Position numbers and translations under genes: made by a program. Below the pieces are notes generated by a model. That model did no database searches. It saw only the letters and a program-made list of their open reading frames with translations, and was not told the DNA's origin. Of a stretch of DNA of 64,000 bases, positions 26,958 to 36,506 are shown in pieces. The stretch is from Bacteroidaceae bacterium (GTDB lineage Bacteria > Bacteroidota > Bacteroidia > Bacteroidales > Bacteroidaceae): assembly GCA_017507385.1 (NCBI GenBank), contig JAFWAX010000075.1:1-64000 (forward strand), written 5' to 3'. Every line of letters starts with the position of its first letter. Within the stretch, counting starts at the first letter, position 1.

Positions 26958-28850
26958 TTATTTGTTTTTTTCTTTCATCATAAATGGTTGGTATTCCTTT
27001 CCGTTGCCTTCGAAATCGGCATTCTTGAAGTACTCGACGAAGGTGAGTCGCATCGGATGCACGAATGACGAAATCATGCAGAGGCCGAAGTTGATGCCGT
27101 GTCCGAAGAGCAGGATGAGAACCATGACCAGCTCGTGGACAACAGGAATGTCTGGACTCATTTCCAATGCGAGGCTATTGAATACTGAACCTAAAACACC
27201 GCCTGTCAGGCCAAGAGCGAAAAGGCGGATGTAGGAGAGAAGGTCGCCCAGCAAGCCGGTTGACATTCCGTATGTGGCCCAAAGTCCCGCTCCCAAGTTG
27301 CTTCCCACGCCAAGGGCTTTGCCAAGAGCTGAGTCTTTCTTGTAGGCATTGGGGTTGTTCAGGAAGAAAATGCCGAGTGCGGAAACTCCAATCAAAGCAT
27401 AGAGAATTATTTGGGTCATGTGAGACAATTCCGCCCCGAAGAGTGGAAGACCGAACAGTATGGTTGCGCTGACAAGTGCCACAACCCAAGAGAACTTCCC
27501 TACTCCATAGATGATTCCGTAGTTCTTCACGGCCTTGCAGCCCGCAAGCGTCATGCCAAGCAATACCTGTATGAGACCGATAATGACAGAGATGACCATC
27601 ATGGGTGAATAGCCAAAGAAGCTGTCTTTCATGGAGTCATTGATGAAGTATGGCTGAATGGGCTTGATGAATTCCCAATCGACTGATGACAGATCGATGC
27701 CGAAGAAGGTTCCTGTAATGAATCCGCAGATGCAGGTCATCCCGCCAAGCAATGCCCCCAGTTTGCCGTAGGAAGCGATTCCTGGTTTGGCAAAGATGAG
27801 GATGATGCTTGCAAGCGTAATGAGCATGCCATAGCCGAGGTCGCCCATGCAAAGTCCGAAGAAGAGCATGAAGAATGGAGCGAAGAACGGCAGCGGGTCG
27901 ATGTCATGGTAGTTTGGCAACGAATACATACGCAAAATGGGCTCGAACAATGAAGAGAACTTGTCGTTCTTGATCTTGATGGGCACATTGTCTTCGAATG
28001 CCGGATCTGAAATCTCATAGAAGATGTGCTCCTTTTCTAGATAATCGACAACTTGATTGGCATTATCTGCCAATGTCCAGCCAATCATGAGTTTTACTGC
28101 CCCATTGGCAACATCTTCATTGCAGAGGTGCACTTTTGAAAGCTGTATGTTGTTTTCGTTTGCCAACTGCCCTGCTTCTATCGATGCACGGTTCTCGGCA
28201 TTTATTTTCAACAGATTTTCACGAATGCCCTCCAGATGCCTGATAAGGCTCTTCTGCTTCTCTTGATAATGAGACAGCGGATTTTCCGGCAGGAAAAGGC
28301 GTTCTGCTGTAATGGCTGGCTCCGTGTCCTCGTTTGAGAAAGCAACAAAATATGTTTTTTTGCTGATTTCATTAACAGGAGTTGCAAAATAGGCATCGCC
28401 CCACTCTGCTTTGTACTGCTTGGAGTTAACAACATAGAAATAAGGCTTGTAGCCTGTCTGCTCAATCTGCTGGATGCTTTCCCAGCTGAATTCGCCCCAT
28501 GGCTCCAGCTGCCGGATGGCGTCTTCTGCTGCATCGATACTATGCTTAACGCTGTTTTCCTCTGCCAGCAGACTTTCTATTTTCTCTATCAACTTTATGC
28601 CTTGTGAGGCATCAGCTGGAAGAGCCGTATAAGCCTGAGCTGATTCGTAGGATTCGGCAGCAAAGTTAAGAGCGTTTAAAGCGTTTTTGTATCGCTCAGC
28701 CAAGTCAAGTCCAGCTTGCAATTCTTCGCTGGTAGCACCTTGCTGAAGTTCTTCAACATGAATGACACCTAACTGACGAATGTCGTCGATGAACTTTTCG
28801 TATTCCCCGTTGGTAATGAGGAATGTCAGTTTTTTCATGTCTTGTATCAT
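26958..28850 (-). CDS. atpI: V-type ATP synthase subunit I (a-type stator)
   Basis: 630 residues. The N-terminal half is soluble and helical (about 1-310), forming the peripheral-stalk arm; the C-terminal half has about seven to eight membrane helices (LPFFAPFFMLFFGLCMGDLGYG, then to about 620) and forms the ion half-channels next to the K ring. The start ATG at 28850 overlaps the stop of subunit D as ATGA, which suggests coupled translation; an ATG four codons in (28838, MKKLTF) also looks natural. Position in the operon between D and K is as in other Bacteroidetes. Confidence 0.94.
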   Translation of the reverse strand: MIQDMKKLTFLITNGEYEKFIDDIRQLGVIHVEELQQGATSEELQAGLDLAERYKNALNALNFAAESYESAQAYTALPADASQGIKLIEKIESLLAEENSVKHSIDAAEDAIRQLEPWGEFSWESIQQIEQTGYKPYFYVVNSKQYKAEWGDAYFATPVNEISKKTYFVAFSNEDTEPAITAERLFLPENPLSHYQEKQKSLIRHLEGIRENLLKINAENRASIEAGQLANENNIQLSKVHLCNEDVANGAVKLMIGWTLADNANQVVDYLEKEHIFYEISDPAFEDNVPIKIKNDKFSSLFEPILRMYSLPNYHDIDPLPFFAPFFMLFFGLCMGDLGYGMLITLASIILIFAKPGIASYGKLGALLGGMTCICGFITGTFFGIDLSSVDWEFIKPIQPYFINDSMKDSFFGYSPMMVISVIIGLIQVLLGMTLAGCKAVKNYGIIYGVGKFSWVVALVSATILFGLPLFGAELSHMTQIILYALIGVSALGIFFLNNPNAYKKDSALGKALGVGSNLGAGLWATYGMSTGLLGDLLSYIRLFALGLTGGVLGSVFNSLALEMSPDIPVVHELVMVLILLFGHGINFGLCMISSFVHPMRLTFVEYFKNADFEGNGKEYQPFMMKEKNK

Positions 28851-29464
28851 ACCGCAGTCTCTGCCTCCTTTCTTGCTCTTGCCTCCTGAAGAGACTTGAG
28901 TATCTTTTGCGAAGACTTGGAAAGGTTTTCTTCGTCTTCCATAAATCGCTTGATTTTACGCACGGCCTCCTGATATCCAGGTATTTGGACCTTTTCAAAG
29001 AGGTTTACCTTTTGTGTGGTCTTTTTGCGTGCATGATCGAGTAGATGAAGCTTGGCTAAAACGAACTCGCGTTCTACAGCAGTCTTGGCAAGTCCTTGCA
29101 ACAGATTGATGCCGTCGAAATACCACTTTGGAGCAGAAAACAATCCAAAGGGTTTCACGTCAAGCTCAATGTTGAGAAGCACAGGTATTCGAACACCTGC
29201 AATCTTCTTTACATCCAGCTGCACATCTTTTAAACTAACCAGCGATGTGTCGAATTCTCCCCAAAGGGCATACATGGATTCGTACCCGCCGATTTGCTGT
29301 TGCAGTTTCTCTTCCAAAGCATCTGCCTCTTCCTTGCTTTTCTTCACCTCCAGACGCAATGCAGTTTCCTTGCTCTTGATGATAGGCAAGGTGCGCTGTC
29401 GCATCTTCAGGTTTTTCTCGATTTGCTGAAGCGATGTTTTGTTGTATTGAAACTTTATCGCCAT
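28847..29464 (-). CDS. atpD: V-type ATP synthase subunit D (central stalk)
   Basis: 205 residues, long helices at both ends (KFQYNKTSLQQIEKNLKMRQ and a C-terminal KIKRFMEDEENLSK) enclosing a short middle, as in the rotor shaft subunit D that turns inside the A3B3 head. Its ATG is 3 bases after the far stop codon of the full-length subunit B frame, which shows that the B tail belongs to the operon layout. Confidence 0.92.
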   Translation of the reverse strand: MAIKFQYNKTSLQQIEKNLKMRQRTLPIIKSKETALRLEVKKSKEEADALEEKLQQQIGGYESMYALWGEFDTSLVSLKDVQLDVKKIAGVRIPVLLNIELDVKPFGLFSAPKWYFDGINLLQGLAKTAVEREFVLAKLHLLDHARKKTTQKVNLFEKVQIPGYQEAVRKIKRFMEDEENLSKSSQKILKSLQEARARKEAETAV

Positions 29465-29467
29465 AAA

Positions 29468-30790
29468 TTACTTCCAATAAATGTCGGTAAATTCTTTCTT
29501 GATATTAACTTCTTCCAATTTGAAGTATTTGACAAACAAACTCCATGTAACATCCAGCATTTCAGTTGTATCAAGATTAACGTCTATGGCAAGAAGTTTA
29601 TTGGCATAATCTTTTGCGAAGTCAAGACAACGCAAGTCGTAGTCGGTGAGGTCGAAACCATTCTCAAGCTTGGTCTTTGCATTGGCGGCATCTGATTAAA
29701 GACGGATAGCCGCATTCATCACCTGCGAATGGTCTTTGCGCGTCTTCTTGCCTGAAACGAGCTGCTTCAAACGGGAAAGCGAACGGAATGGGTCAACAAT
29801 GACCTTGCCAATATCTGAATCTCGACGCAGATAGAGCTGACCTTCTGTGATATAGCCTGTATTGTCTGGAACAGCGTGAGTGATGTCTCCGCCCGAAAGT
29901 GTGGTGACGGCAATAATCGTGATTGAACCACCTCCAGCACTTTCCGGGAACTGTACAGCCTTCTCGTAAATCTTCGCCAAGTCTGAATAAAGTGAGCCAG
30001 GCATAGAATCCTTTGATGGGATTTGGTCCATACGGTTGCTCACGATAGAAAGCGAGTCTGCATAAGAAGTCATGTCTGTCAGAAGAACCAGTACTGTCTC
30101 ATGCTTTTCTACAGCGAAGTATTCAGCAGCAGTCAAAGCCATGTCTGGAATCAGAAGTCGCTCTACAGCAGGGTCTTCCGTTGTGTTCATGAAAGCTATG
30201 ATGCGGTCGAGGGCACCAGCGTTGGAGAAGGTGTTCTTGAAGAAGTAGTAGTCGTCGTTGGTCATACCCATACCGCCAAGAATAATCTTGTCCACCTTTG
30301 CACGAAGCGCAACCATTGCCATCACTTCGTTGAACGGCTGGTCAGGGTCGGCAAAGAATGGAATCTTCTGACCGGAAACCAGCGAGTTGTTCAAGTCGAT
30401 ACCTGCAATACCTGTTGCTATCAGCTCTGATGGCTGCTTGCGACGAACGGGGTTTACAGAAGGGCCGCCGATCTCAACTTCTTTTCCTTCAATCTCTGGC
30501 CCTCCGTCAATTGGGTTGCCGTATGCGTTGAAAAAACGTCCAGCCAGCTGTTCGCTTACTTTCAGAGAAGGTGCTTTTCCGAGAAAAACGACTTCGGCAT
30601 TAGTAGGGATGCCGCCTGTACCTTCAAACACCTGCAGCGTCACATTATCACCTGCAATTTTCACAACCTGAGCCAACTTCCCGTTGATTGTTGCAAGTTC
30701 ATCGTATCCAACTCCCTTTGCCTTGAGGGAGACTGTGGCCTTTGTGATTTGGCCTATTTTTGTATATACTTTCTGAAAAGCTGTAGCCAT
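29468..30790 (-). pseudogene. atpB: V-type ATP synthase subunit B with in-frame premature TAA
   Basis: The frame from the ATG at 30790 reads as a normal subunit B (non-catalytic nucleotide-binding subunit of the A3B3 head) through GKKTRKDHSQVMNAAIRL and then meets TAA at 29698-29696, after 364 residues. Reading on in the same frame gives 75 more codons that are clearly the family C-terminus (SDAANAKTKLENGFDLTDYD to KKEFTDIYWK), ending at 29468, 3 bases before subunit D. With one sense codon in place of TAA (Tyr is usual there) the protein is 440 residues, the normal length. No frameshift or other damage is seen. It may be a recent nonsense mutation, a base-call error or, less likely, readthrough. 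All other operon genes are intact. Confidence 0.88.
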
Positions 30791-30793
30791 AGT

Positions 30794-32539
30794 TTAAGCA
30801 GCGGCAAGCATTGCCTTTATTTGTGAAACAAAATCGTTGTACCTTTCGCTCTTGTATTCTGAGTAGTTCATCTGTTTGCAGAGGTTGATGAGCTTACGGA
30901 AATAGGTCACGCAGTCGCCGAACTCGGTGAATTTGAAGTCTTTTTCACATATTTCCGTAACGAGATTCAGAATGTCTTCCTGGCGTTCAAGAGATGTTAC
31001 AGCATCAACATCATCGAATGCGTCTTGTTGAAGGATGACATAGTCGATAACTTCTGATTTCCAGAACACTTCATGGTAGTCAACAGGCACACCGTCGTCA
31101 CCAAGAATATTGATTTGCTCTGCTATTTCCTTACCGCGCAACATACGGGTTTTCAGATCCAGCACCTTGGGAATCCACTTGTCGTTAATCTTCTTTGAGA
31201 TGTATTCAGCGAACTCTGGGTATTCCAAATATTTTGAATATGAATCAATCGGATTTACAGCAGGATAACGCTTCTTGTCTGCACGGTCCTGTTCGAGTCC
31301 GTAGAAGCAGCGTGCCACTTTCTTCGTGTTCTCTGTCACCGGTTCTTTCAAGTTACCGCCAGCAGGCGAAACCGTACCGATGAATGTGATGGAGCCTACT
31401 TCGCCATTGTTCAGGTAAACATATCCTGCACGTCCGTAGAAGTTGCTGATAAGTGCACCAAGGTCCATTGGGAACGCGTCTGGTCCTGGAAGTTCCTCCA
31501 TGCGGTTTGACATTTCGCGAAGAGCCTGCGCCCAGCGTGAAGTGGAGTCGGCCATCAGCAAAACACGAAGTCCCATAGAACGGTAGTATTCTGCCATTGT
31601 CATTGCTGTATAGACAGATGCCTCGCGTGCTGCTACCGGCATGTTTGACGTGTTTGCGATGATGATGGTGCGCTCCATCAGCTTGCGTCCTGTGTGCGGG
31701 TCGTCCAGTTCTGGAAATTCTGTAAAGATTTCCACAACCTCGTTTGCACGCTCACCACAAGCAGCAATAATCACGATGTCTGCCTCCGCCTGCTTAGAGA
31801 TGGCGTGCTGAAGCACGGTCTTTCCTGTTCCGAATGGGCCAGGAATGAAGCCTGTGCCACCTTCTACAATCGGATTGAAGGTGTCGATGGTTCGGACGCC
31901 GGTCTCAAGCAACTTGAATGGACGTGGCTTTTCTTTGTAGTTTGTCATGGCAAATTTTACTGGCCAACGCTGAATCATGTCAACTTGAATTTCTGTTCCA
32001 TCGCTCTTCACGAGCACAGCAATCACATCGTGTATCTTGTATTTTCCGGCTGGAACGATGCTCTTGACTTTGGCCTTGCCTTCCATCTGGAATGGAGCCA
32101 TAATCTTGAGTTTCTGCGAGTTTTCTATCACTTCGCCGAGCCATGCTGAGTTCTCTACTTCATCACCCACCTTTGCGATTGGGGTGAAATCCCATTCTCG
32201 GTCGGCATCAAGAGGTTCTGTGTACTGTCCTCGTTTCAAGAAGACTCCTTCCATCTTGTCGAGGTCGTTCTGCAAACCGTCATAATTTTTGGACAGCATG
32301 CCTGGACCGAGCTGCACTTCAAGCATGTGTTCGGTAAATTCAGCGGGCGCGCCTACTTTGAGTCCTCGTGTGCTTTCAAACACCTGGACATACACGTCGC
32401 TGCCCACCACCTTGATGACCTCGCTCATCAGCTTATCGCCACCTGTCTCGATATAGCAGATTTCTCCTTGTTTAACAGGACCATCGACAGAGAGAGTCAC
32501 CATGTTGGCAATAACGCCACTAACAGTTCCTTTTGTCAT
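30794..32539 (-). CDS. atpA: V-type ATP synthase subunit A (catalytic)
   Basis: 581 residues, normal length. Catalytic subunit of the V1 head. Walker A is GPFGTGKTVLQHA; also seen are VGSDVYVQVFESTRGL in the N-terminal barrel, the A-type bulge region (about 115-185), GERANEVVEIFTEFPEL and SSRWAQALREMSNRMEELPG. It hydrolyses or makes ATP coupled to ion movement. It starts 12 bases after the DUF2764 gene and ends 3 bases before subunit B. Confidence 0.97.
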   Translation of the reverse strand: MTKGTVSGVIANMVTLSVDGPVKQGEICYIETGGDKLMSEVIKVVGSDVYVQVFESTRGLKVGAPAEFTEHMLEVQLGPGMLSKNYDGLQNDLDKMEGVFLKRGQYTEPLDADREWDFTPIAKVGDEVENSAWLGEVIENSQKLKIMAPFQMEGKAKVKSIVPAGKYKIHDVIAVLVKSDGTEIQVDMIQRWPVKFAMTNYKEKPRPFKLLETGVRTIDTFNPIVEGGTGFIPGPFGTGKTVLQHAISKQAEADIVIIAACGERANEVVEIFTEFPELDDPHTGRKLMERTIIIANTSNMPVAAREASVYTAMTMAEYYRSMGLRVLLMADSTSRWAQALREMSNRMEELPGPDAFPMDLGALISNFYGRAGYVYLNNGEVGSITFIGTVSPAGGNLKEPVTENTKKVARCFYGLEQDRADKKRYPAVNPIDSYSKYLEYPEFAEYISKKINDKWIPKVLDLKTRMLRGKEIAEQINILGDDGVPVDYHEVFWKSEVIDYVILQQDAFDDVDAVTSLERQEDILNLVTEICEKDFKFTEFGDCVTYFRKLINLCKQMNYSEYKSERYNDFVSQIKAMLAAA

Positions 32540-32551
32540 ATTGTTTTTGTT

Positions 32552-33442
32552 TTATTTTTCAGATTTATTATATGCGGCTTCACTTTTATTGTAGAGCGCT
32601 TTCGTTTGAAACTCTTGAGGAACACGTGCTTCACCACGCAGATTCTCGATGATTTGGCGGAATGTTTCCTGACCTTTTTCTACGTCAAGCTTTTCCCAAC
32701 GAGCCAGCATGCTGAGTTTGCAGAAATAGGCAAAGACAGCATCAATCGAGAAGATGTTGAAGAATGTGCTTTCTTCCAGCCAAAGCCATTTGAAGGCATC
32801 AATCTTTTTCTCTTTCTCCACAGGGTCTTCGCAGTCAACAATCTTCATCAGGTCTGCCACATAGTCATACTCTGTTGTCAGATTGAAGTCCTTGGTGTTG
32901 TTCGTGAGAATCATCTCTGTCACATTATCGTTTCCTTGAATGAAGTTGGCTACTGCCCACCCATTCTTGCGTGCAAGGAATGCCGTGAGAATGTTGGCGA
33001 TGTCGAGATTGAGCTTGTACCACTTGCGCACCATTTTGCTGGGGCAGGTTTTTATGGCATACTGATAGAAAAGATAAAGGATATCGTCCTCAGGAAAATA
33101 CCCTTCCTTGTCTTTATTATATGTGTAGTGCCGAACAAACTCACTCATGAAAGCTGGGTAGCGATGGACGTTGAAGTTCATCTCTTTTGCCGAAGTTATC
33201 AAATCGGCATACTGTTCCATGGTCATGTTGCCATTGCAGTCAATCTCTGCGTTAGGATTCTTCAGCAGCTTGACAATGTTGGCACAATCATTCTCAAGGA
33301 AGAAGTAATACATAATCTTCTTGTCTTTCTCGGACAAGGTTAATTCAAGTTCTTCTCTTAAGCTGGCAATGCTAACGTCGGTCTTGGTGCTGTCAAGAGT
33401 GACATCAGGCAAACCTGACATTAAACAATAGTAATTTCCCAT
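32552..33442 (-). CDS. DUF2764 family protein (V-ATPase-associated, likely subunit C counterpart)
   Basis: 296 residues beginning MGNYYCLMSGLPDVTLD, the start typical of DUF2764 proteins, which are found only inside Bacteroidetes and related V-ATPase operons between subunits E and A. That is the place where subunit C is encoded in other bacteria, so a stalk-to-ring connector role is likely; this is by position and size. The protein is helical and soluble, with a charged C-terminal tail containing two NKSE repeats (YNKSEAAYNKSEK). Confidence 0.85.
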   Translation of the reverse strand: MGNYYCLMSGLPDVTLDSTKTDVSIASLREELELTLSEKDKKIMYYFFLENDCANIVKLLKNPNAEIDCNGNMTMEQYADLITSAKEMNFNVHRYPAFMSEFVRHYTYNKDKEGYFPEDDILYLFYQYAIKTCPSKMVRKWYKLNLDIANILTAFLARKNGWAVANFIQGNDNVTEMILTNNTKDFNLTTEYDYVADLMKIVDCEDPVEKEKKIDAFKWLWLEESTFFNIFSIDAVFAYFCKLSMLARWEKLDVEKGQETFRQIIENLRGEARVPQEFQTKALYNKSEAAYNKSEK

Positions 33443-33513
33443 CTTATTGCGGGTTTTGAGGTTTTACGTTTTTCTTGTGGCGTCTGAACCGCATGGCCTA
33501 AGCCTAATCCGTA

Positions 33514-34104
33514 TTAGAATATCATTTCGACCAGCTGTGGGCGGAGGAATGATTTGAAGAACTCTTCAAATTCCGCTTCTCCAAAATTCACCTTGTAAGA
33601 GCCATCCGCTGGCTGAATCGTGAAAAGCGATTTCTGGCCATTAACCTCTTCAATCTTCACGCCATTGTCAAGCAGAGCCTTTGCTTTCTGTGCAAAGAGT
33701 GCCTTCAGGCTTGCAGCATCGGCAGCAGACACGACAATTTCTTCGCCTGCACCCCACTTTTCTGCAAGCTTCAGGATAAACTCGTTCATGAAGTCCTTGC
33801 TGCCTGCAATTTCAGCAGCAGCCTCTTTAACAATCTTGTCTCCAACAACGTTTGCCACCTCGCTCTTCAAAGCATTGAGAGTCTGAGCGGCATACATCTT
33901 GATTTCGCCCTTCGTATTGTTCTCCAGACTCTTGGCATTCTTCTGCGCCAGTTGCTCAATTTCCTCAGCCTTAGCTTTTGCATCAGCGATGATTTGAGCC
34001 GCTTTTTCATTTGCAGCTGCAATGATTTTTTCAGCCTCGGCATTGCCTTTTTCAACTCCGTCTTTCAGGAGCTTTTCGGCAAGTTCTTGAATCTTATTAT
34101 CCAT
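33514..34104 (-). CDS. atpE: V-type ATP synthase subunit E (peripheral stalk)
   Basis: 196 residues. The first half is a long Ala/Lys/Glu-rich helix (AEAEKIIAAANEKAAQIIAD and on), as in the peripheral stalk coiled coil; the C-terminal half is a compact alpha/beta domain ending in FEEFFKSFLRPQLVEMIF, which holds the stator to the head. First gene of the operon, preceded by a TAATTTTG promoter element. Confidence 0.92.
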   Translation of the reverse strand: MDNKIQELAEKLLKDGVEKGNAEAEKIIAAANEKAAQIIADAKAKAEEIEQLAQKNAKSLENNTKGEIKMYAAQTLNALKSEVANVVGDKIVKEAAAEIAGSKDFMNEFILKLAEKWGAGEEIVVSAADAASLKALFAQKAKALLDNGVKIEEVNGQKSLFTIQPADGSYKVNFGEAEFEEFFKSFLRPQLVEMIF

Positions 34105-34133
34105 AACTATATATTTTATATTAAATTTCTCTT

Positions 34134-34141
34134 CAAAATTA
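34134..34141 (-). promoter_or_regulatory. Putative -7 element (TAATTTTG) of the V-ATPase operon
   Basis: Minus-strand TAATTTTG, 30 bases before the atpE ATG. A TTTG lies only 12 bases further upstream, so the -33 element is uncertain. Confidence 0.5.
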
Positions 34142-34313
34142 CGATTTTTTTTTCAAATATTCCTCACAAAGGAAGTTATATTTTCTAAAATAAGAGAAAA
34201 AGGACATAGTAGGAGTGTTTTTTTTCTTTTATTCTCGTTGTCTTTTGCTGCAAATCCGCGCGAACAATTCGTCATTCATCTAATGTCGATTCCTGTTGCA
34301 CAAATATTCCTTG

Positions 34314-34382
34314 AATCGATGTGCCCCACACCGCTTCATCGCTCTGGGGCACATCGCCGCATCGGTGTGGGGCACATCGATT
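34314..34382. repeat. Repeat family B, copy 1 (GTGCCCCAC hairpin)
   Basis: Perfect 20-bp inverted arms 34314-34333 and 34363-34382 around 29 bases that contain a further GGGGCACATCG. Sister copies at 50403-50473 and 63957-64000. It lies in the 579-base gap between atpE and the M15 peptidase, which holds no gene. Confidence 0.85.
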
Positions 34383-34439
34383 TTCTGTACTGTTTTGTGT
34401 GCTAACCAAGCATGCGCCATTTATGATGCAGGGTGTAAG

Positions 34440-34496
34440 GTAATTACGTTGGAAGGCTTGGAGTAATTACGTTGAAGGACGTGTGGTAATTACGTT
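34440..34496 (+). repeat. Three direct GTAATTACGTT motifs at 23-bp period
   Basis: GTAATTACGTT occurs at 34440-34450, 34463-34473 and 34486-34496, exactly 23 bases apart. Related to the family D hairpin at 44144-44196. Each core is a short palindrome (GTAATTAC), so three dimeric binding sites on one DNA face are possible. Confidence 0.7.
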
Positions 34497-34623
34497 AGAG
34501 GGATTATCAAAATCACCATGCAATGTGTGCCTTTTTTCCGCATGAAGAACAAGCCTGAGCACTTTATTTGCAGCATTCATATGGATTTTATTTTCAAAAC
34601 TTTTTCGGAACGCTTTTTTCTCC

Positions 34624-34631
34624 TATCTTTG
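34624..34631 (+). promoter_or_regulatory. Putative -7 element (TATCTTTG) of the M15 peptidase gene
   Basis: TATCTTTG 52 bases before the ATG at 34684, with a T-rich -33 region near 34600. Confidence 0.6.
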
Positions 34632-34683
34632 TGTCGATTTTCTGTTTCAGATTTCTTCCAACCTTTATAATCTATACGCACAG

Positions 34684-35424
34684 ATGCGCCAAAAAACCTT
34701 CACGCGATTTTTCTTTCTGTGGATGTTCGCTGTCGTTTTGAACATTCCGATGCTTGCATCAGTTTCAGACGAAACGGAAGTGCTTCGAGAATGGGTGCCG
34801 GCAGAGGTGGTGAGCGAAGAAGCAGTTGAAAACTTTGGAATAGACTCATGCTTTAGGATCTTCCCTATCACAGATGCGGTTTTTGATCGGATTTACAAAA
34901 AATCATACAAGGAGAATTGCAGGCAACCACGCTCCACGCTTCGTTATCTGCATGTGTTGCATCGCAATGCCGATGGAAAAACTCAGCTTGGAGAACTGAT
35001 TTGCCACGCTTCCATTGCACAAGACTTGCTGGATATATTTCGGGAATTGTATTTGAATGGATACAAGATAGAACGGATAACTCTCGTTGACGACTACGAT
35101 GCTGATGACGAAAAGAGTATGGCAGCCAACAACACGTCGTGTTTCAACTATCGTCCAATAGCAGGTTCAACCAAACTCTCCAAGCATTCCCAAGGACTTG
35201 CCATAGATATCAACCCTCTCTACAACCCTTGCCTGAACACGCGCACGGGCAAAGTGCAGCCAGCAGCAGGAAAAGTGTATGCGACTCACCGCTCTAGCAG
35301 CAAGCAGACGAAATGCCCTCTCATCGACAAGGATGACCTCTGCTACCGCCTGTTCATTCAGCATGGCTTTCGTTGGGGAGGAAACTGGAATACAACGAAA
35401 GATTATCAGCATTTTGAAAAATAA
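34684..35424 (+). CDS. M15 family D-Ala-D-Ala carboxypeptidase-like protein
   Basis: 246 residues with an N-terminal hydrophobic signal (FFFLWMFAVVLNIPMLAS). The zinc peptidase M15 pattern is present: LSKHSQGLAIDINP (His and Asp metal ligands) and a final GNWNTTKDYQHFEK with the third ligand His. Such exported enzymes trim peptidoglycan stem peptides. It is a single gene with its own promoter, and its stop codon lies inside the stem of a bidirectional terminator shared with dapA. Confidence 0.88.
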   Translation: MRQKTFTRFFFLWMFAVVLNIPMLASVSDETEVLREWVPAEVVSEEAVENFGIDSCFRIFPITDAVFDRIYKKSYKENCRQPRSTLRYLHVLHRNADGKTQLGELICHASIAQDLLDIFRELYLNGYKIERITLVDDYDADDEKSMAANNTSCFNYRPIAGSTKLSKHSQGLAIDINPLYNPCLNTRTGKVQPAAGKVYATHRSSSKQTKCPLIDKDDLCYRLFIQHGFRWGGNWNTTKDYQHFEK

Positions 35425-35457
35425 AGCTCTTGCAAGAATTCTCGCAAGAGCTTTATT
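35420..35457. terminator. Bidirectional terminator between the M15 gene and dapA
   Basis: Perfect 14-bp stem AATAAAGCTCTTGC (35420-35433) with GCAAGAGCTTTATT (35444-35457), 10-base loop. A/T-rich on both sides, so it serves both converging genes. Confidence 0.85.
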
Positions 35458-35487
35458 GATATTGTCAAATACTTAAATAAAAATATT

Positions 35488-36390
35488 TTACCACTTGATA
35501 TTCAACTCCTTAATGATTGATGAAATCTTTTCCATCGTAGAGATGCGAGAAGGTACAAGTGGCAAACGAAGTTCGTTCTCTATGAGCCCCATCGCGTTGA
35601 GCATAGCCTTGACTCCTGCGGGATTTCCATCAACAAAAAGAAGTTTGAACAGCTCTGTAAACTTATGGTGAATGATAAGGGCATTTTGATAGTCGCCATT
35701 TAATGCAAGGCGTACCATGCGGCTGAATTCTTTTGGCAACGCATTACCTATCACAGAAATAACGCCAACGGCTCCTAAGGTGATGAGCGGAAAGGTGATG
35801 CCGTCGTCGCCTGAAATCACATCAAAGTTTGCAGGCTTATTTTTAATAATGTCATCAATCTGAGTGAAATTGCCTGATGCTTCCTTGATGGCAACGACAT
35901 TCTCGCATTCGTTGGCAAGACGGAGCGTGGTTTCAGCCGTCATGTTTACTCCTACGCGTCCAGGAACATTGTAAAGCACAACAGACAAATTACGACCCTC
36001 TGCGGCTGAGGCTATAGCTTTGAAGTGCTGATAAAGGCCTTCTTGAGATGGTTTGTTGTAGTAAGGGCAAACAGACAATATTCCATCTATTCCATCAAAA
36101 TCCCCAGTCTTGATTTGTTCAACAATGCCGGCAGTATTATTTCCTCCACAGCCCATCAAGATTGGCACTTGACCGTTCACTCTCTCTACTGCAAGCTCTT
36201 TGATTTGCTGACGTTCCTCAGCCGAAAGCGTTGGAGTTTCAGCAGTTGTGCCAAGAATACAGATGAAATCAACTCCATTTGAGAGCTGATAATCCAACAA
36301 GCGGCGAAGTGCAACAAAGTCTACTTTTCCTTCTTTCGTGAAAGGGGTGACGAGCGCAACACCCAGCCCTTTGAATTTATTATGTACCAT
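35488..36390 (-). CDS. dapA: 4-hydroxy-tetrahydrodipicolinate synthase
   Basis: 300 residues. Condenses pyruvate with aspartate semialdehyde at the start of the lysine and diaminopimelate branch. Seen: VALVTPF near the N-terminus, LGTTAETPTLS, CPYYNKPSQEGLYQHF, catalytic Tyr140 in VLYNVPGRVG, and Schiff-base Lys169 in VAIKEASGN. DapA is favoured over other family aldolases by full motif match. Its promoter overlaps the 3' end of the TPR gene upstream. Confidence 0.95.
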   Translation of the reverse strand: MVHNKFKGLGVALVTPFTKEGKVDFVALRRLLDYQLSNGVDFICILGTTAETPTLSAEERQQIKELAVERVNGQVPILMGCGGNNTAGIVEQIKTGDFDGIDGILSVCPYYNKPSQEGLYQHFKAIASAAEGRNLSVVLYNVPGRVGVNMTAETTLRLANECENVVAIKEASGNFTQIDDIIKNKPANFDVISGDDGITFPLITLGAVGVISVIGNALPKEFSRMVRLALNGDYQNALIIHHKFTELFKLLFVDGNPAGVKAMLNAMGLIENELRLPLVPSRISTMEKISSIIKELNIKW

Positions 36391-36498
36391 ATAATATGAT
36401 GAAAACGTTTTTGAATTTGGGGCTCATCGTGCAAAGGAGTGCATCATCATCGGCAAGCAATCTTGTCATCAAAAAGCCCGTATAATCATTTCCAAATG

Positions 36499-36506
36499 CA
36501 AAGTTA
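36499..36506 (-). promoter_or_regulatory. Putative -7 element (TAACTTTG) of dapA
   Basis: Minus-strand TAACTTTG, 108 bases before the ATG, overlapping the last codons of the TPR gene; predicts a leader of about 100 bases without an obvious riboswitch fold. Confidence 0.6.

Noticed and set aside
29465..29695. The space between the atpB stop and atpD as intergenic or as a separate small gene
   Set aside because: It is the in-frame remainder of subunit B, matching the family C-terminus codon by codon.
32327..33343. Plus-strand frame of 338 codons
   Set aside because: Antisense to atpA and the DUF2764 gene, both of which are well supported.
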